The position numbers were made by a program, and so were the translations under genes. A DNA stretch of 41,768 nt from Fundicoccus ignavus (GTDB lineage: Bacteria > Bacillota > Bacilli > Lactobacillales > Aerococcaceae): positions 1 to 41,768 of the forward strand of contig NZ_WJQT01000021.1 in the NCBI RefSeq assembly GCF_009659375.1, written 5' to 3'. Positions 18,766-27,137 of the stretch are shown here, piece after piece. Numbering within the stretch: position 1 is the stretch's first letter; every line of letters starts with the position of its first letter. The notes under the pieces are model-generated. The model had not been told where the DNA came from, made no database searches, and worked only from the letters and a program-made list of their open reading frames with translations.

Positions 18766-19488
18766 TTAGATATTTATATAGTCAAATAAATTTTTATCAT
18801 CACTAGCACTTTCATTTCTTTGTGAAACTAAATAGTTAAAATGATGATATAACAAAAAGTATAAAAGTCCTGTAAACATATATATACTGCTAGCTGCTTG
18901 CCAAATGTTTAGATCGGTATAGAAAAGTATTGAGGTGCTTAACAAACCGCCTAATAAAAAGCAACTTAAATTAATTAGCTGAAAACGAGCTTTCCACAAC
19001 TCTGAATGGCGACCAGCTAATGCTCGGCCAATTGCTAAACCAGTGTCTGTTAGATTTCCAGTCATATGAGTCGTTCGCACTATAATCCCCTTATAATACA
19101 CAAACATACCATTTTGTAGACCGAGTACCATTGTCGTTTCAAGCAAGTACCAATTTGAGTGTTTTATATAAATGCTACCAAATACAATTAGAAGGCTAAT
19201 GATAATTTCAATCCAACCATAACGGCGTTTCAGTTTAAATTGCTGATCTGGGAAAAGAAAGCCACTTATCACAGTTCCGATTAAGTAAGACAAGAGAAGC
19301 ATAATTATTTGAAGAAAACCGCTAAAATCGCCTTCTATTAAGCGAATCATACTATTGGTTAAATTTCCCGTGTGATGTGAACTTGGCATCGCAAATTGCA
19401 TAAGAGTTATGGCGTTGAGGAAGCCTGCAGATGCTGTTAACAATAATATCCAACTCGTAAATTGAAATCTAAGAACTTTTTTTCTCAC
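18766..19488 (-). CDS. DUF1275 (YoaK-like) integral membrane protein
   Basis: Predicted membrane protein of 240 residues with about six hydrophobic segments. Family features are the early SAGFLNAITL segment, SSHHTGNLTNSMIRL and the later THMTGNLTDTGLAIGRAL, an internal echo suggesting two related halves. The function of this family is not established. Start is a GTG with GGAAGG seven bases upstream. The gene appears to stand alone, converging on efp. Confidence 0.85.
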   Translation of the reverse strand: MRKKVLRFQFTSWILLLTASAGFLNAITLMQFAMPSSHHTGNLTNSMIRLIEGDFSGFLQIIMLLLSYLIGTVISGFLFPDQQFKLKRRYGWIEIIISLLIVFGSIYIKHSNWYLLETTMVLGLQNGMFVYYKGIIVRTTHMTGNLTDTGLAIGRALAGRHSELWKARFQLINLSCFLLGGLLSTSILFYTDLNIWQAASSIYMFTGLLYFLLYHHFNYLVSQRNESASDDKNLFDYINI

Positions 19489-19562
19489 GATTTAACCTTC
19501 CATCTTTTAGTTTATAATGATTCGAGATGATACAAACATTCAGAAATAATCTATTTTTGGAC

Positions 19563-19600
19563 AAAAAAGACCTTTTCTATTTTTACAAAGAGAAAAGGTC
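19563..19600 (-). terminator. Terminator of tRNA-Arg
   Basis: Minus strand: 10-bp perfect stem GACCTTTTCT/AGAAAAGGTC (arms 19591-19600 and 19569-19578) and a six-T tail, ending 16 bases or so after the tRNA. Confidence 0.92.
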
Positions 19601-19615
19601 ATGTTGTACCAATTA

Positions 19616-19689
19616 CGTCACAGGCAGGATTCGAACCTGCGACCGTTCGCTTAGAAGGCGAATGCTCTATCCAGCTGAGCTACTATGAC
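19616..19689 (-). tRNA. tRNA-Arg, anticodon UCU
   Basis: A 74-nt cloverleaf. The acceptor pair GTCATAG/CTGTGAC (one G-T pair) has discriminator G; the D arm contains AGCTCAGCTGGATAGAGC, the anticodon stem TTCGC/GCGAA encloses CTTCTAA with anticodon TCT, and the T arm has GCAGGTTCGAATCCTGC. CCA is not encoded. It reads AGA (and AGG by wobble). It has its own promoter and terminator, so it is a separate unit downstream of def. Confidence 0.97.
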
Positions 19690-19692
19690 TTG

Positions 19693-19755
19693 TTTCATAA
19701 CAACTTCATTAGTATACAACATAACTAATAAGTCTGTCAACTAGTTGTTATGAAA
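19693..19755. repeat. 13-bp perfect inverted repeat bracketing the tRNA-Arg promoter
   Basis: TTTCATAACAACT (19693-19705) and AGTTGTTATGAAA (19743-19755) are exact reverse complements, separated by 37 bases that contain the whole tRNA promoter. The arms could form a cruciform, bind a dimeric protein, or act as a weak end signal for the upstream def operon. Confidence 0.75.
19711..19740 (-). promoter_or_regulatory. tRNA-Arg promoter
   Basis: Minus strand: perfect -35 TTGACA (19735-19740), 18-base spacer, -10 TATACT (19711-19716). Transcription would begin about 15 bases before the mature tRNA. Confidence 0.85.
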
Positions 19756-19765
19756 AACTTTAAAA

Positions 19766-20332
19766 TTATAATAATTTTGTATTCTTATCTGGTGTCCAAG
19801 GGTGTTCTGCGTTGATATGATCATAAAACATAATCCCTTTTAGATGATCTAATTCATGTTGTGTCACAACCGCTAAGTAATCTGTTAATTTCATTTCGTA
19901 GGTATTGCCTTCGAAATCTTGATACTCTAAACGAATTCTTTTCGGACGCGGAACTAAGCCGGGCACTTCACGATTAACTGATAAACAGCCTTCCCCTTCT
20001 TTTAAAGCTACTTGCTGAACAGAGTGACTTTTAATGCGAGGGTTAAACATAACTTCACTAATAATAGGTTCAGTCTCATACCCCTCTTCATCATAATCCA
20101 TTACATGAACTGCGAAAATTTGTTTGTTAATATTTAACTGAGTTGCTGCCAAGCCAACACCTGGACGCAAGCCATATTTTTCTGCTAATTCATTATCTTG
20201 ACTGTTAATTAAAAATTGAAGCATTTCTTTTCCTAATTGACGAGTTTCTTCATCTAATGGAAACTTAACAGCTTCTGCTGGTGTGCGAAGTGAAGGATGA
20301 CCTTCTTCTACGATATCTTTCATCGTAATCAT
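19766..20332 (-). CDS. def: Peptide deformylase
   Basis: Metalloenzyme that removes the formyl group from new N-termini. The three family motifs are present: GVGLAATQ (58-65), EGCLS with metal ligand C116, and QHELDH with H159 and H163 and the catalytic Glu between. The 188-aa length and insertions fit the Gram-positive type 2 enzyme. The start follows GGAGG by ten bases. It is the last gene of the operon that begins with folD, three bases after hflX. Confidence 0.96.
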   Translation of the reverse strand: MITMKDIVEEGHPSLRTPAEAVKFPLDEETRQLGKEMLQFLINSQDNELAEKYGLRPGVGLAATQLNINKQIFAVHVMDYDEEGYETEPIISEVMFNPRIKSHSVQQVALKEGEGCLSVNREVPGLVPRPKRIRLEYQDFEGNTYEMKLTDYLAVVTQHELDHLKGIMFYDHINAEHPWTPDKNTKLL

Positions 20333-20335
20333 ACA

Positions 20336-21592
20336 CTAATTACCTCCTGCATTACGGTTATCTTCGACTAATCGGCGTCGATAACCTGTAAGTATATAAA
20401 ATTGATGTTCTTCATTAAAATCGATTGATTCGATCAATGTTTTCTGACGATACAAAGCGAGTAATTCAGATTCTTCTGGTTGAATTTCAACCGTGAATTT
20501 TTCTGAATTTTCTAAACTTACTTCCCAAATCTTTTGCTTTAAGCGTTCAAGATCATCGGGTTCATAAGCTGAAATTAAAACATTCGGAAACAGAGTTGGT
20601 TCAAAGTTTCCGTTCTCTATTTTATCAGATTTGTTATAAACTGTTAACAAGGGAATATGCTCCATGTTTAAGTCTTTCAGAAGAGACAGAACAGTTTGTT
20701 CATGTCTATCTCGTTCTGGACTTGATGCATCTACGACATGAATCATCAAATCAACATAACGCATCTCCTCAAGTGTTGATTTAAACGCCTGGATTAGCTG
20801 TGTCGGTAATTCCTCAATAAAACCAACTGTATCGGTTAAAGTAAAGGCTGTTTGACCATTAATCGTTAACTTGCGAGTCAATGGATCTAGCGTAGCAAAT
20901 AATTGATCTTGAATATATGTTTCAGTTTCTGTTAACTGACTTAATAAAGTTGACTTTCCAGCATTGGTATAACCGACTAATCCCAAATTAAACTCTCGCC
21001 CACTCTGACGTCTAATACGTGTTCGTTCGCGATGACTATCCAAATCTTCAAGCTCTTTTTTTATATTATTAATCAAAGACCTAATATAACGGCGATCTGT
21101 TTCTAACTTTGTTTCACCAGGACCACGCGTTCCTATTCCTCCACCCAGACGTGACAAATACTTACCTTGTCCATGCATTCTTGGTAAAAGAAATTCATAT
21201 TGAGCCAATTCAACTTGCAATTTACCTTCACGACTATTTGCTCGTAAAGCAAAAATATCCAAAATTAATTGAACACGGTCAATTACCCTAACTTCTAAAC
21301 CTTCTTCGATATGACGATTCATGCTGGGCGTAAGTTCATTAAAGAAAATAACTAAATCAATTTCTTCAACTTCGACTTGAGCTTTAATTTCCTCTAGTTT
21401 CCCACTACCAACAGCAGTTCTAGTATCTAAACGCGTTAATTTCTGTGTCATTATTTTTACAGGTTCACCACCTGCGGTTTCAGTTAGTGACGAAAGTTCT
21501 TTCATCAACGATGCGAAATGCTCGTCTGAATACTTTTGTGTTTGCACCCCGACGAGCATGACTCGCTCGGGACTACTCTCAACTTCTATCAT
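20336..21592 (-). CDS. hflX: Ribosome-associated GTPase HflX
   Basis: GTPase that binds 50S subunits and can split stalled ribosomes. An N-terminal HflX domain (about 1-195, including GSGKLEEI and GIGTRGPGETKLETDRR) precedes a G domain with Walker A GYTNAGKST, switch II DTVGFIEELP and the NKSD specificity motif. Length 418 aa is normal. AGGTGA lies upstream of the ATG. It is 13 bases after miaA; miaA and hflX are often neighbours. Confidence 0.95.
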   Translation of the reverse strand: MIEVESSPERVMLVGVQTQKYSDEHFASLMKELSSLTETAGGEPVKIMTQKLTRLDTRTAVGSGKLEEIKAQVEVEEIDLVIFFNELTPSMNRHIEEGLEVRVIDRVQLILDIFALRANSREGKLQVELAQYEFLLPRMHGQGKYLSRLGGGIGTRGPGETKLETDRRYIRSLINNIKKELEDLDSHRERTRIRRQSGREFNLGLVGYTNAGKSTLLSQLTETETYIQDQLFATLDPLTRKLTINGQTAFTLTDTVGFIEELPTQLIQAFKSTLEEMRYVDLMIHVVDASSPERDRHEQTVLSLLKDLNMEHIPLLTVYNKSDKIENGNFEPTLFPNVLISAYEPDDLERLKQKIWEVSLENSEKFTVEIQPEESELLALYRQKTLIESIDFNEEHQFYILTGYRRRLVEDNRNAGGN

Positions 21593-21605
21593 ATAATTAA
21601 TTCAC

Positions 21606-22565
21606 CTAATCCTTTTCAATTTTTATAAGATGTTGTTTGACAATTGCGACTGCTTTTTCAATAGCTAGTTGTTCATCCGAGTTATCTAGCCAATTCACTG
21701 CTTTTAAGCGATTTCTAAACCAAGTTAATTGTCTTTTGGCATATCGACGAGAATTTAATTGAATCGTTTCAATCACACTCTCTTTACTAATATCCCCAGC
21801 AAAATATGGCCACCATTCTTTATAGCCAATTCCCTTCATACTAGGGATTCTATCTCCTTGAGCGATATCAAATAATTGCTTAGCTTCAGCTTCCAACCCT
21901 TGTTCAGCCATCATGGCAACTCTTCTGTTTATTCTATCATATAATTCAGCTCTAGGGCGATCTAATATCAAGACAGATTCATTAAAGACAGATTGCTGTT
22001 CATTATGACTCTGTTGAGCAGAGAATAATTCTCCCGTAACATGAATAACTTCTAAGGCTCTAATTGTACGACGTACATTTTGTGCAGGTATCTTAGCAGC
22101 TGCGGCTGGATCTAAGGAATTTAATTCTTCCCATAAAACCTCTTCACCTAATTCGATTGCTTTGTTTTCGAACGACTGACGTATCATGGGATTGCTACTA
22201 GCTCGGCCACCAAATTCTAAATCATATAGTAAACCTTCAAGATAAAGTCCGGTTCCGCCAACCACTATTGGCAGTTTTCCTCTATTCCAAATTTCCTGAA
22301 TTAATTGAGTTGCTTCCGCTTTAAAACGACTAGCATCATATTCTTCAGTCACTTCAAGAATATCTAACAAGTGATGTGGAACGCCATTCATCTCTTCAAC
22401 TGTAATCTTCCCGGTCCCAATATCAAGGTGTTTATACACTTGCATACTATCACCATTAATAATTTCACCATTAAATGTTTTCGCCAGATGAATACTCATC
22501 TCAGTTTTACCAACGGCAGTCGGACCTCCAATAACAAGCAAGGGTATTTCGACTAAATCACTCAC
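21606..22565 (-). CDS. miaA: tRNA dimethylallyltransferase
   Basis: Adds a dimethylallyl group to A37 of tRNAs reading UNN codons, using dimethylallyl diphosphate. The P-loop GGPTAVGKTE near the N-terminus, GDSMQVYKHLDIGTGK, PHHLLDI, VVGGTGLYLEGLLY, and the late RYAKRQLTWFRN are all present. Length 319 aa is normal. Start is a GTG with AGGAG seven bases upstream. Its substrate comes from the isoprenoid pathway, to which ispA in the same operon also belongs. Confidence 0.96.
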   Translation of the reverse strand: MSDLVEIPLLVIGGPTAVGKTEMSIHLAKTFNGEIINGDSMQVYKHLDIGTGKITVEEMNGVPHHLLDILEVTEEYDASRFKAEATQLIQEIWNRGKLPIVVGGTGLYLEGLLYDLEFGGRASSNPMIRQSFENKAIELGEEVLWEELNSLDPAAAAKIPAQNVRRTIRALEVIHVTGELFSAQQSHNEQQSVFNESVLILDRPRAELYDRINRRVAMMAEQGLEAEAKQLFDIAQGDRIPSMKGIGYKEWWPYFAGDISKESVIETIQLNSRRYAKRQLTWFRNRLKAVNWLDNSDEQLAIEKAVAIVKQHLIKIEKD

Positions 22566-22579
22566 TAAAATTCTCCTAA

Positions 22580-23317
22580 CTAATTTGACGCTAACTCACT
22601 TCGCAAAGCAAGTGCTTGTCGTGGGTAATCCGTCATGATTACTTCTATATTTCTTTCTTCATTCAATAACCAATTCCGAATATCAGCTAAATCATTTACA
22701 GTCCAGAGTCGTAATGGCAAATCACCCTGATAAGCTGATTCTAATTGTGCTACTAATCTAAAATCAATGTGTAACCCATGTGGCGCTATTTCTGGAATTA
22801 AATGTTGATATGTCATTAAGGGTTGAGCAAATAACAATGCCAATTCAGCTTGCGGTTCTAATTTTTTCATACGATTAATCGTATGCCAATTAAAACTTGA
22901 ATAAATGATTGGATAACTTCTTGGCTTGCTTTCAATCAATTCCTTCACTAGTTTTTCAATGCCTTGATACTCATTTTGATCTGTTTTTAATTCAATATTT
23001 AAATCACCTGTAAATGTCAACTCATCTAATAAATTTAAAACTTCAGCTAAAGTCGGCAGAAGCTCCTCACTAACACTGCCATCAACATTCAATAAGTTTG
23101 CTTGCTTCAATTCAGCAAGTGTTAGTGTTTGAACTTCACCTGATTTGTTAGTAGTACGGTCGAGTGTTTCATCATGAATCACAACCATTTCATTGTCTTT
23201 AGACAAATGTACATCTAATTCGATACCCTCTACACCTAATTCTACAGCCGATTGAAAAGCCGCTAGACTATTTTCAGGATATTCAGATTTATTTCCACGA
23301 TGGGCATAAATTTTCAT
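22580..23317 (-). CDS. Glycerophosphodiester phosphodiesterase family protein
   Basis: Cytoplasmic GDPD-family enzyme (no signal peptide) expected to hydrolyse glycerophosphodiesters to glycerol 3-phosphate and an alcohol. The active-site signature is IYAHRGNKSEYPENSLAAF at the N-terminus, then GIELDVHLSKD and VVIHDETLDRTT, with ELKTD and FNWHTI further on. About 245 aa. ATG at 23317 is taken as start; an in-frame TTG three bases upstream is equally compatible with the AAAGGAG site. The exact substrate is not known. Confidence 0.9.
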   Translation of the reverse strand: MKIYAHRGNKSEYPENSLAAFQSAVELGVEGIELDVHLSKDNEMVVIHDETLDRTTNKSGEVQTLTLAELKQANLLNVDGSVSEELLPTLAEVLNLLDELTFTGDLNIELKTDQNEYQGIEKLVKELIESKPRSYPIIYSSFNWHTINRMKKLEPQAELALLFAQPLMTYQHLIPEIAPHGLHIDFRLVAQLESAYQGDLPLRLWTVNDLADIRNWLLNEERNIEVIMTDYPRQALALRSELASN

Positions 23318-23359
23318 CAAAAGAAAGCTCCTTTATTAGTGACTAATAACAACATCAAT

Positions 23360-25114
23360 TTAACGATTGCTTTGATAATCTTGTAAGAGTTCTTTGGCTA
23401 ATTGTAATGACGTTTGAGTTAATACTTTCCCAGACATCATTTGTGCAATAACTTCACTACGATCATCTAGGTTTAAACTTTCAACACGAGTTGAAGTTCT
23501 TTCACCTGTTACTGCTTTAGATATATACAATTGATTTTCTGCAATGGCGGCAACTTGAGCTAAATGAGTGATGCATAGGACTTGATGACGCAAACTAATT
23601 TGGTGAATTTTCTCAGCAATTGCTTGAGCCACTCGTCCTGATACTCCTGTATCAATCTCATCAAAAACCATGACTTTAGCAAGTTCTGCTTGCCCAAAAA
23701 CAGCTTTCAAGGCTAACATAAAACGCGATAATTCTCCACCACTCGCAACCTTAACTAGTGGTTTTAAACTTTCTCCAACGTTAGTTGCGACAAAAAATTC
23801 TACTTGATCATAGCCTGTTTCATCTAGCGATACAATTGTTTGCTGATTAATTAATTGTTCATTAATGTCAACAAACGCATTGTCTTTCATTTTTTGCTTA
23901 AACTGAACATCAAAGCGACTATTTTCCATATACAAATCGACCAATTCAGCTTCTATTTGACCAATCAATGCGGTCGCATTCTCTTGTCTAATCGCATGTA
24001 ATTGATCTGCTAGCGCTTTAGCTTTTTCATATGCCAACACTAATCGCTTAGCTAAGTCATCCAAATATTGTTCACGATGTTTAATTTGATAAACTTCCTC
24101 TGAAATCTCATCAAAGTAAATAAGTATTTCTTCAATCGACATATTATATTTACGTTTCAATTGCCCAAGCTGACTCAAACGACTTTCAATCTCATCAATT
24201 GACTGATCATCTGTTTCTAAATTCAATTCGGATGCTGCCAGCTGATGAGCAATTTCTTGCAAATCATAGTAAGTACTCTCTAACCGTTTTAGTAATTCGG
24301 GGTAAATTTCATCATAACTTTGAATTTCTATTAATAATCTCATAATTTGATCCGTTTGAGTTAATAGACTAGTATCTGAATCACTGAATAACTGATTTAT
24401 ACTCGCAATATTGGAGGCTATCTTCTGAGCACCTTGTAACTTTATGCTTAGTTTTTCTAATTGTTCATCTTCAGCTAGCACTAACTCAGCTTCTTCGATT
24501 TCAGCTATTTGAAACTCAAGGAAACTGACCCTTTGTGCTTGCTCAGTTTCAGTCCTTTGTGCTTTTAACCAAGCTTGACGCAACTCGCGATACGTTTCAT
24601 AGGCTGTTTGATAGCGTTTTTTAACTGGCTCCAATTTTTTAGTAGCATATTGGTCTAATAAGTTTAAATGTTGCTGATTATCCAATAAAGCTTGATGTTC
24701 ATTTTGTCCATGGATATCCACCAAATAACTTCCAATATCCTTTAATAAAGTTACATTTGCCAATTGCCCATTAATACGTATCAGATTTTTACCTGAAGCA
24801 TGAATTTCTCGGCGAATAATAAGTCCTTCAGTAAGTGCGGATTCTTGATCTACGTCCAAACCAAATTGTTGAAAAGCTATTAAGAGTCCTTCTGGCACTG
24901 TGTTGAAGGTAAATAATCCTTCAACTAAAAGACGTTGTTCTCCTGTCCGAATAAATTCGGTAGAGCCGCGACCACCACATAGAATCCCTAAGGCATCAAT
25001 GATAATAGATTTCCCTGCACCTGTTTCACCAGATAAAACAGTCATACCACTAGAAAAATCAATACTCACACGATCAATAATTGCAAAATTTTCAATTGAT
25101 AAACTCTCTAACAT
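23360..25114 (-). CDS. recN: DNA repair protein RecN
   Basis: SMC-like ATPase active in double-strand break repair. Walker A GETGAGKSI (29-37), long coiled-coil segments around 155-390, signature VASGGELSRFMLALKAVF and Walker B MVFDEIDTGVSG near the C-terminus. At 584 aa it is slightly longer than most RecN proteins (about 550-570). In Bacillus, argR lies between the tlyA homologue and recN; here the 53-base gap has no such gene. Confidence 0.96.
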   Translation of the reverse strand: MLESLSIENFAIIDRVSIDFSSGMTVLSGETGAGKSIIIDALGILCGGRGSTEFIRTGEQRLLVEGLFTFNTVPEGLLIAFQQFGLDVDQESALTEGLIIRREIHASGKNLIRINGQLANVTLLKDIGSYLVDIHGQNEHQALLDNQQHLNLLDQYATKKLEPVKKRYQTAYETYRELRQAWLKAQRTETEQAQRVSFLEFQIAEIEEAELVLAEDEQLEKLSIKLQGAQKIASNIASINQLFSDSDTSLLTQTDQIMRLLIEIQSYDEIYPELLKRLESTYYDLQEIAHQLAASELNLETDDQSIDEIESRLSQLGQLKRKYNMSIEEILIYFDEISEEVYQIKHREQYLDDLAKRLVLAYEKAKALADQLHAIRQENATALIGQIEAELVDLYMENSRFDVQFKQKMKDNAFVDINEQLINQQTIVSLDETGYDQVEFFVATNVGESLKPLVKVASGGELSRFMLALKAVFGQAELAKVMVFDEIDTGVSGRVAQAIAEKIHQISLRHQVLCITHLAQVAAIAENQLYISKAVTGERTSTRVESLNLDDRSEVIAQMMSGKVLTQTSLQLAKELLQDYQSNR

Positions 25115-25167
25115 GTTCTTCTCACCTATTCTCTGGATAACTTATGAAGTATTTTGATTACGAAAAT

Positions 25168-25980
25168 TTAAAAAGTTGAATGTGCTTCTTTCACAACTGT
25201 TTTTATGTCAATAGCTTGCCAACTATCATTATTGATTTCCTTAGTATTCTTCAAATGTGCCAAGAATTCAATGTTTCCTTCTCCTCCTGTAATTGGAGAA
25301 AAAGTTAAATCAACAATTGTATAACCAATGCGTGCGATGAATTGTAAAACTTCTGTCACGACCTCTAAGTGTACTTGCGGATCCTTAATGACACCATTCT
25401 TACCTAAACGTTCTCTACCAGCCTCAAATTGTGGCTTAATGAGCGCCAATACCGACCCATTATTCTCCAGAATATCTACTAAAGGTGGTAAAATTAAGGC
25501 CAATGAGATAAACGAAACGTCAATACTTGAAATTGTTGGTTGGCCTTGTGTGAAATCTTCCGGTGTTGAATAACGGAAATTTTGTCTTTCCATTACAACC
25601 ACTCGTTCATCCTGTCGTAAAGAATATGCCAACTGATTATAGCCTACATCCAAGGCATAACTTTGCTTCGCTCCGAATTGAAGTGCAGCATCAGTGAAGC
25701 CTCCCGTAGACGCACCGATATCTAATAGAATTTGATCTGTCATATCAATACCAAAACTCTTTATTGCTTTTTCTAATTTCAAGCCACCGCGACTAACGTA
25801 AGGAATTGTTTTCCCCTTTATGTGGAGTTGTTTAGTGCTATCAATTTTCTCTCCTGGCTTATCGTAACGCTGATTATTTTCATCGTAAACTTGTCCTGCC
25901 ATAATATAACGACGTGCTTGCTCGCGCGACTCCGTTAAACCAGCTTGAACTACTAATTTATCTACACGTTCTTTTTTCAT
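25168..25980 (-). CDS. tlyA: TlyA-family rRNA 2'-O-methyltransferase/putative hemolysin (YqxC-like)
   Basis: S4 RNA-binding domain (about 1-60, RVDKLVVQAGLTESREQARR) followed by an FtsJ-like SAM methyltransferase domain with motif I LLDIGASTGGFTDAAL, LDVGYNQLAY and DVSFISLALILPPL. Mycobacterial TlyA methylates 16S and 23S rRNA; whether this homologue does so is inferred from family and operon. Length 270 aa is normal. Its ATG overlaps the ispA stop by four bases, implying coupled translation. Confidence 0.92.
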   Translation of the reverse strand: MKKERVDKLVVQAGLTESREQARRYIMAGQVYDENNQRYDKPGEKIDSTKQLHIKGKTIPYVSRGGLKLEKAIKSFGIDMTDQILLDIGASTGGFTDAALQFGAKQSYALDVGYNQLAYSLRQDERVVVMERQNFRYSTPEDFTQGQPTISSIDVSFISLALILPPLVDILENNGSVLALIKPQFEAGRERLGKNGVIKDPQVHLEVVTEVLQFIARIGYTIVDLTFSPITGGEGNIEFLAHLKNTKEINNDSWQAIDIKTVVKEAHSTF

Positions 25981-26873
25981 GATTTATCTCCACGCTCTAC
26001 CACTAGTTTATCTAGAAAATAAGATAAACCTGTATAATTTTTTCCTGTACGATCTGTTAAAAGTGTTAGTTGCTGACGAGCAGTATTTAATTCGGTGTTT
26101 AGCGCCTCAATTGCACCATCTAAACCTAGAACTGCAGGATAAGTTGTCTTATCTAAAACTGCATCACCTTGTTCTTTTTTGCCTGTTTCTTCTTCAGTAC
26201 CTAAAACATCCATCAAATCATTATGTATTTGATAGGCAGTTCCAAAATGATGAGTAAAAATTTCTAAAGGTTCAGCGACATCATGAGGCAAATTACAAAT
26301 AATTGCAGCAGCTTTCGCGGCGAAAATAAATAATTGTCCCGTTTTAAGTAAGTGGATTTGAGCGAGTTGCTCCAATGTAATTTTAACCTTTTCTGCTTCA
26401 ATATCTTTAAGTTGACCCGCTACCATCCCTTGAGATCCTGCAGCTAAACTTAACTGTTGAGTTAAGCGTATTTTCTGGTTATCATTTAATAAGTCATCCT
26501 CAGCAATAATCACAAATGCATCTGTCAATAAAGCATCTCCAGCTAATATTGCAGTCGCTTCATCGAACTGAATATGATTAGTAGGTTGACCTCGTCTTAA
26601 ATCATCATTATCCATCGCTGGTAAATCATCATGAATTAAAGAATACGTGTGAATGTATTCTAGTGCAATCGCAGAGCGAAGACCTTTTTTAACATCATCC
26701 ATCGAATTGATTTCTAACATCGCCAAAAGTAATAACGGACGTAATCTTTTGCCTCCATTTTTTAAGGAGTATAACATCGGTTTTAACATTTCAATCGGTG
26801 TCATCACATAGCGAATTTGTTGGTCTAAAGTAGACTCAAAGATATCACGTAATACATTTAAAGTGTTTGTCAT
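25977..26873 (-). CDS. ispA: Polyprenyl diphosphate synthase (farnesyl diphosphate synthase type)
   Basis: Builds farnesyl or geranylgeranyl diphosphate from isopentenyl diphosphate units. The first Asp-rich motif is intact (DDLPAMD, D82-D88, then RRGQPT), as is KNGGKRLRP. The second motif, normally DDxxD, reads N218-D219-L-M-D222 in YQIHNDLMDVLG: the first Asp is replaced by Asn. Length 298 aa is normal. It starts one base inside the xseB stop. No dxs follows, consistent with the mevalonate route in Lactobacillales. Confidence 0.94.
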   Translation of the reverse strand: MTNTLNVLRDIFESTLDQQIRYVMTPIEMLKPMLYSLKNGGKRLRPLLLLAMLEINSMDDVKKGLRSAIALEYIHTYSLIHDDLPAMDNDDLRRGQPTNHIQFDEATAILAGDALLTDAFVIIAEDDLLNDNQKIRLTQQLSLAAGSQGMVAGQLKDIEAEKVKITLEQLAQIHLLKTGQLFIFAAKAAAIICNLPHDVAEPLEIFTHHFGTAYQIHNDLMDVLGTEEETGKKEQGDAVLDKTTYPAVLGLDGAIEALNTELNTARQQLTLLTDRTGKNYTGLSYFLDKLVVERGDKS

Positions 26874-27109
26874 TATGCTTTTACCTCATCTAGAGGTACC
26901 TCACCTGTTTCTGTCATCATTTTTGCTACTGTTTGTTCCGCTTCTACTAGTGTTTTCTGACAAAATTGACTCAGTTCAACACCATCTTTGAACGCTGTTA
27001 AAGCATCGGCCAAAGGAAGCTCCCCCTTCTCTAACTGCTGAACAATTTGTTCTAATTGTTCAATCGCTACTTCAAAACTAGCGGGTTTATCTGTCTTCTT
27101 AACAGCCAT
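26873..27109 (-). CDS. xseB: Exodeoxyribonuclease VII small subunit
   Basis: 78-aa coiled-coil partner of XseA. The pattern SFEVAIEQLEQIVQQLEKGELPLADALTAFKDG followed by CQKTL and AE is diagnostic of XseB. GGAAG precedes the ATG. Lies 28 bases after xseA and shares one base with ispA. Confidence 0.96.
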   Translation of the reverse strand: MAVKKTDKPASFEVAIEQLEQIVQQLEKGELPLADALTAFKDGVELSQFCQKTLVEAEQTVAKMMTETGEVPLDEVKA

Positions 27110-27137
27110 TAATTTCTTCCTTTCTTAATACCTTCTC

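Noticed and set aside
25115..25167. Missing or decayed argR between tlyA and recN
   Set aside because: The gap is only 53 bases and holds no trace of a coding remnant; the gene is simply not at this locus.
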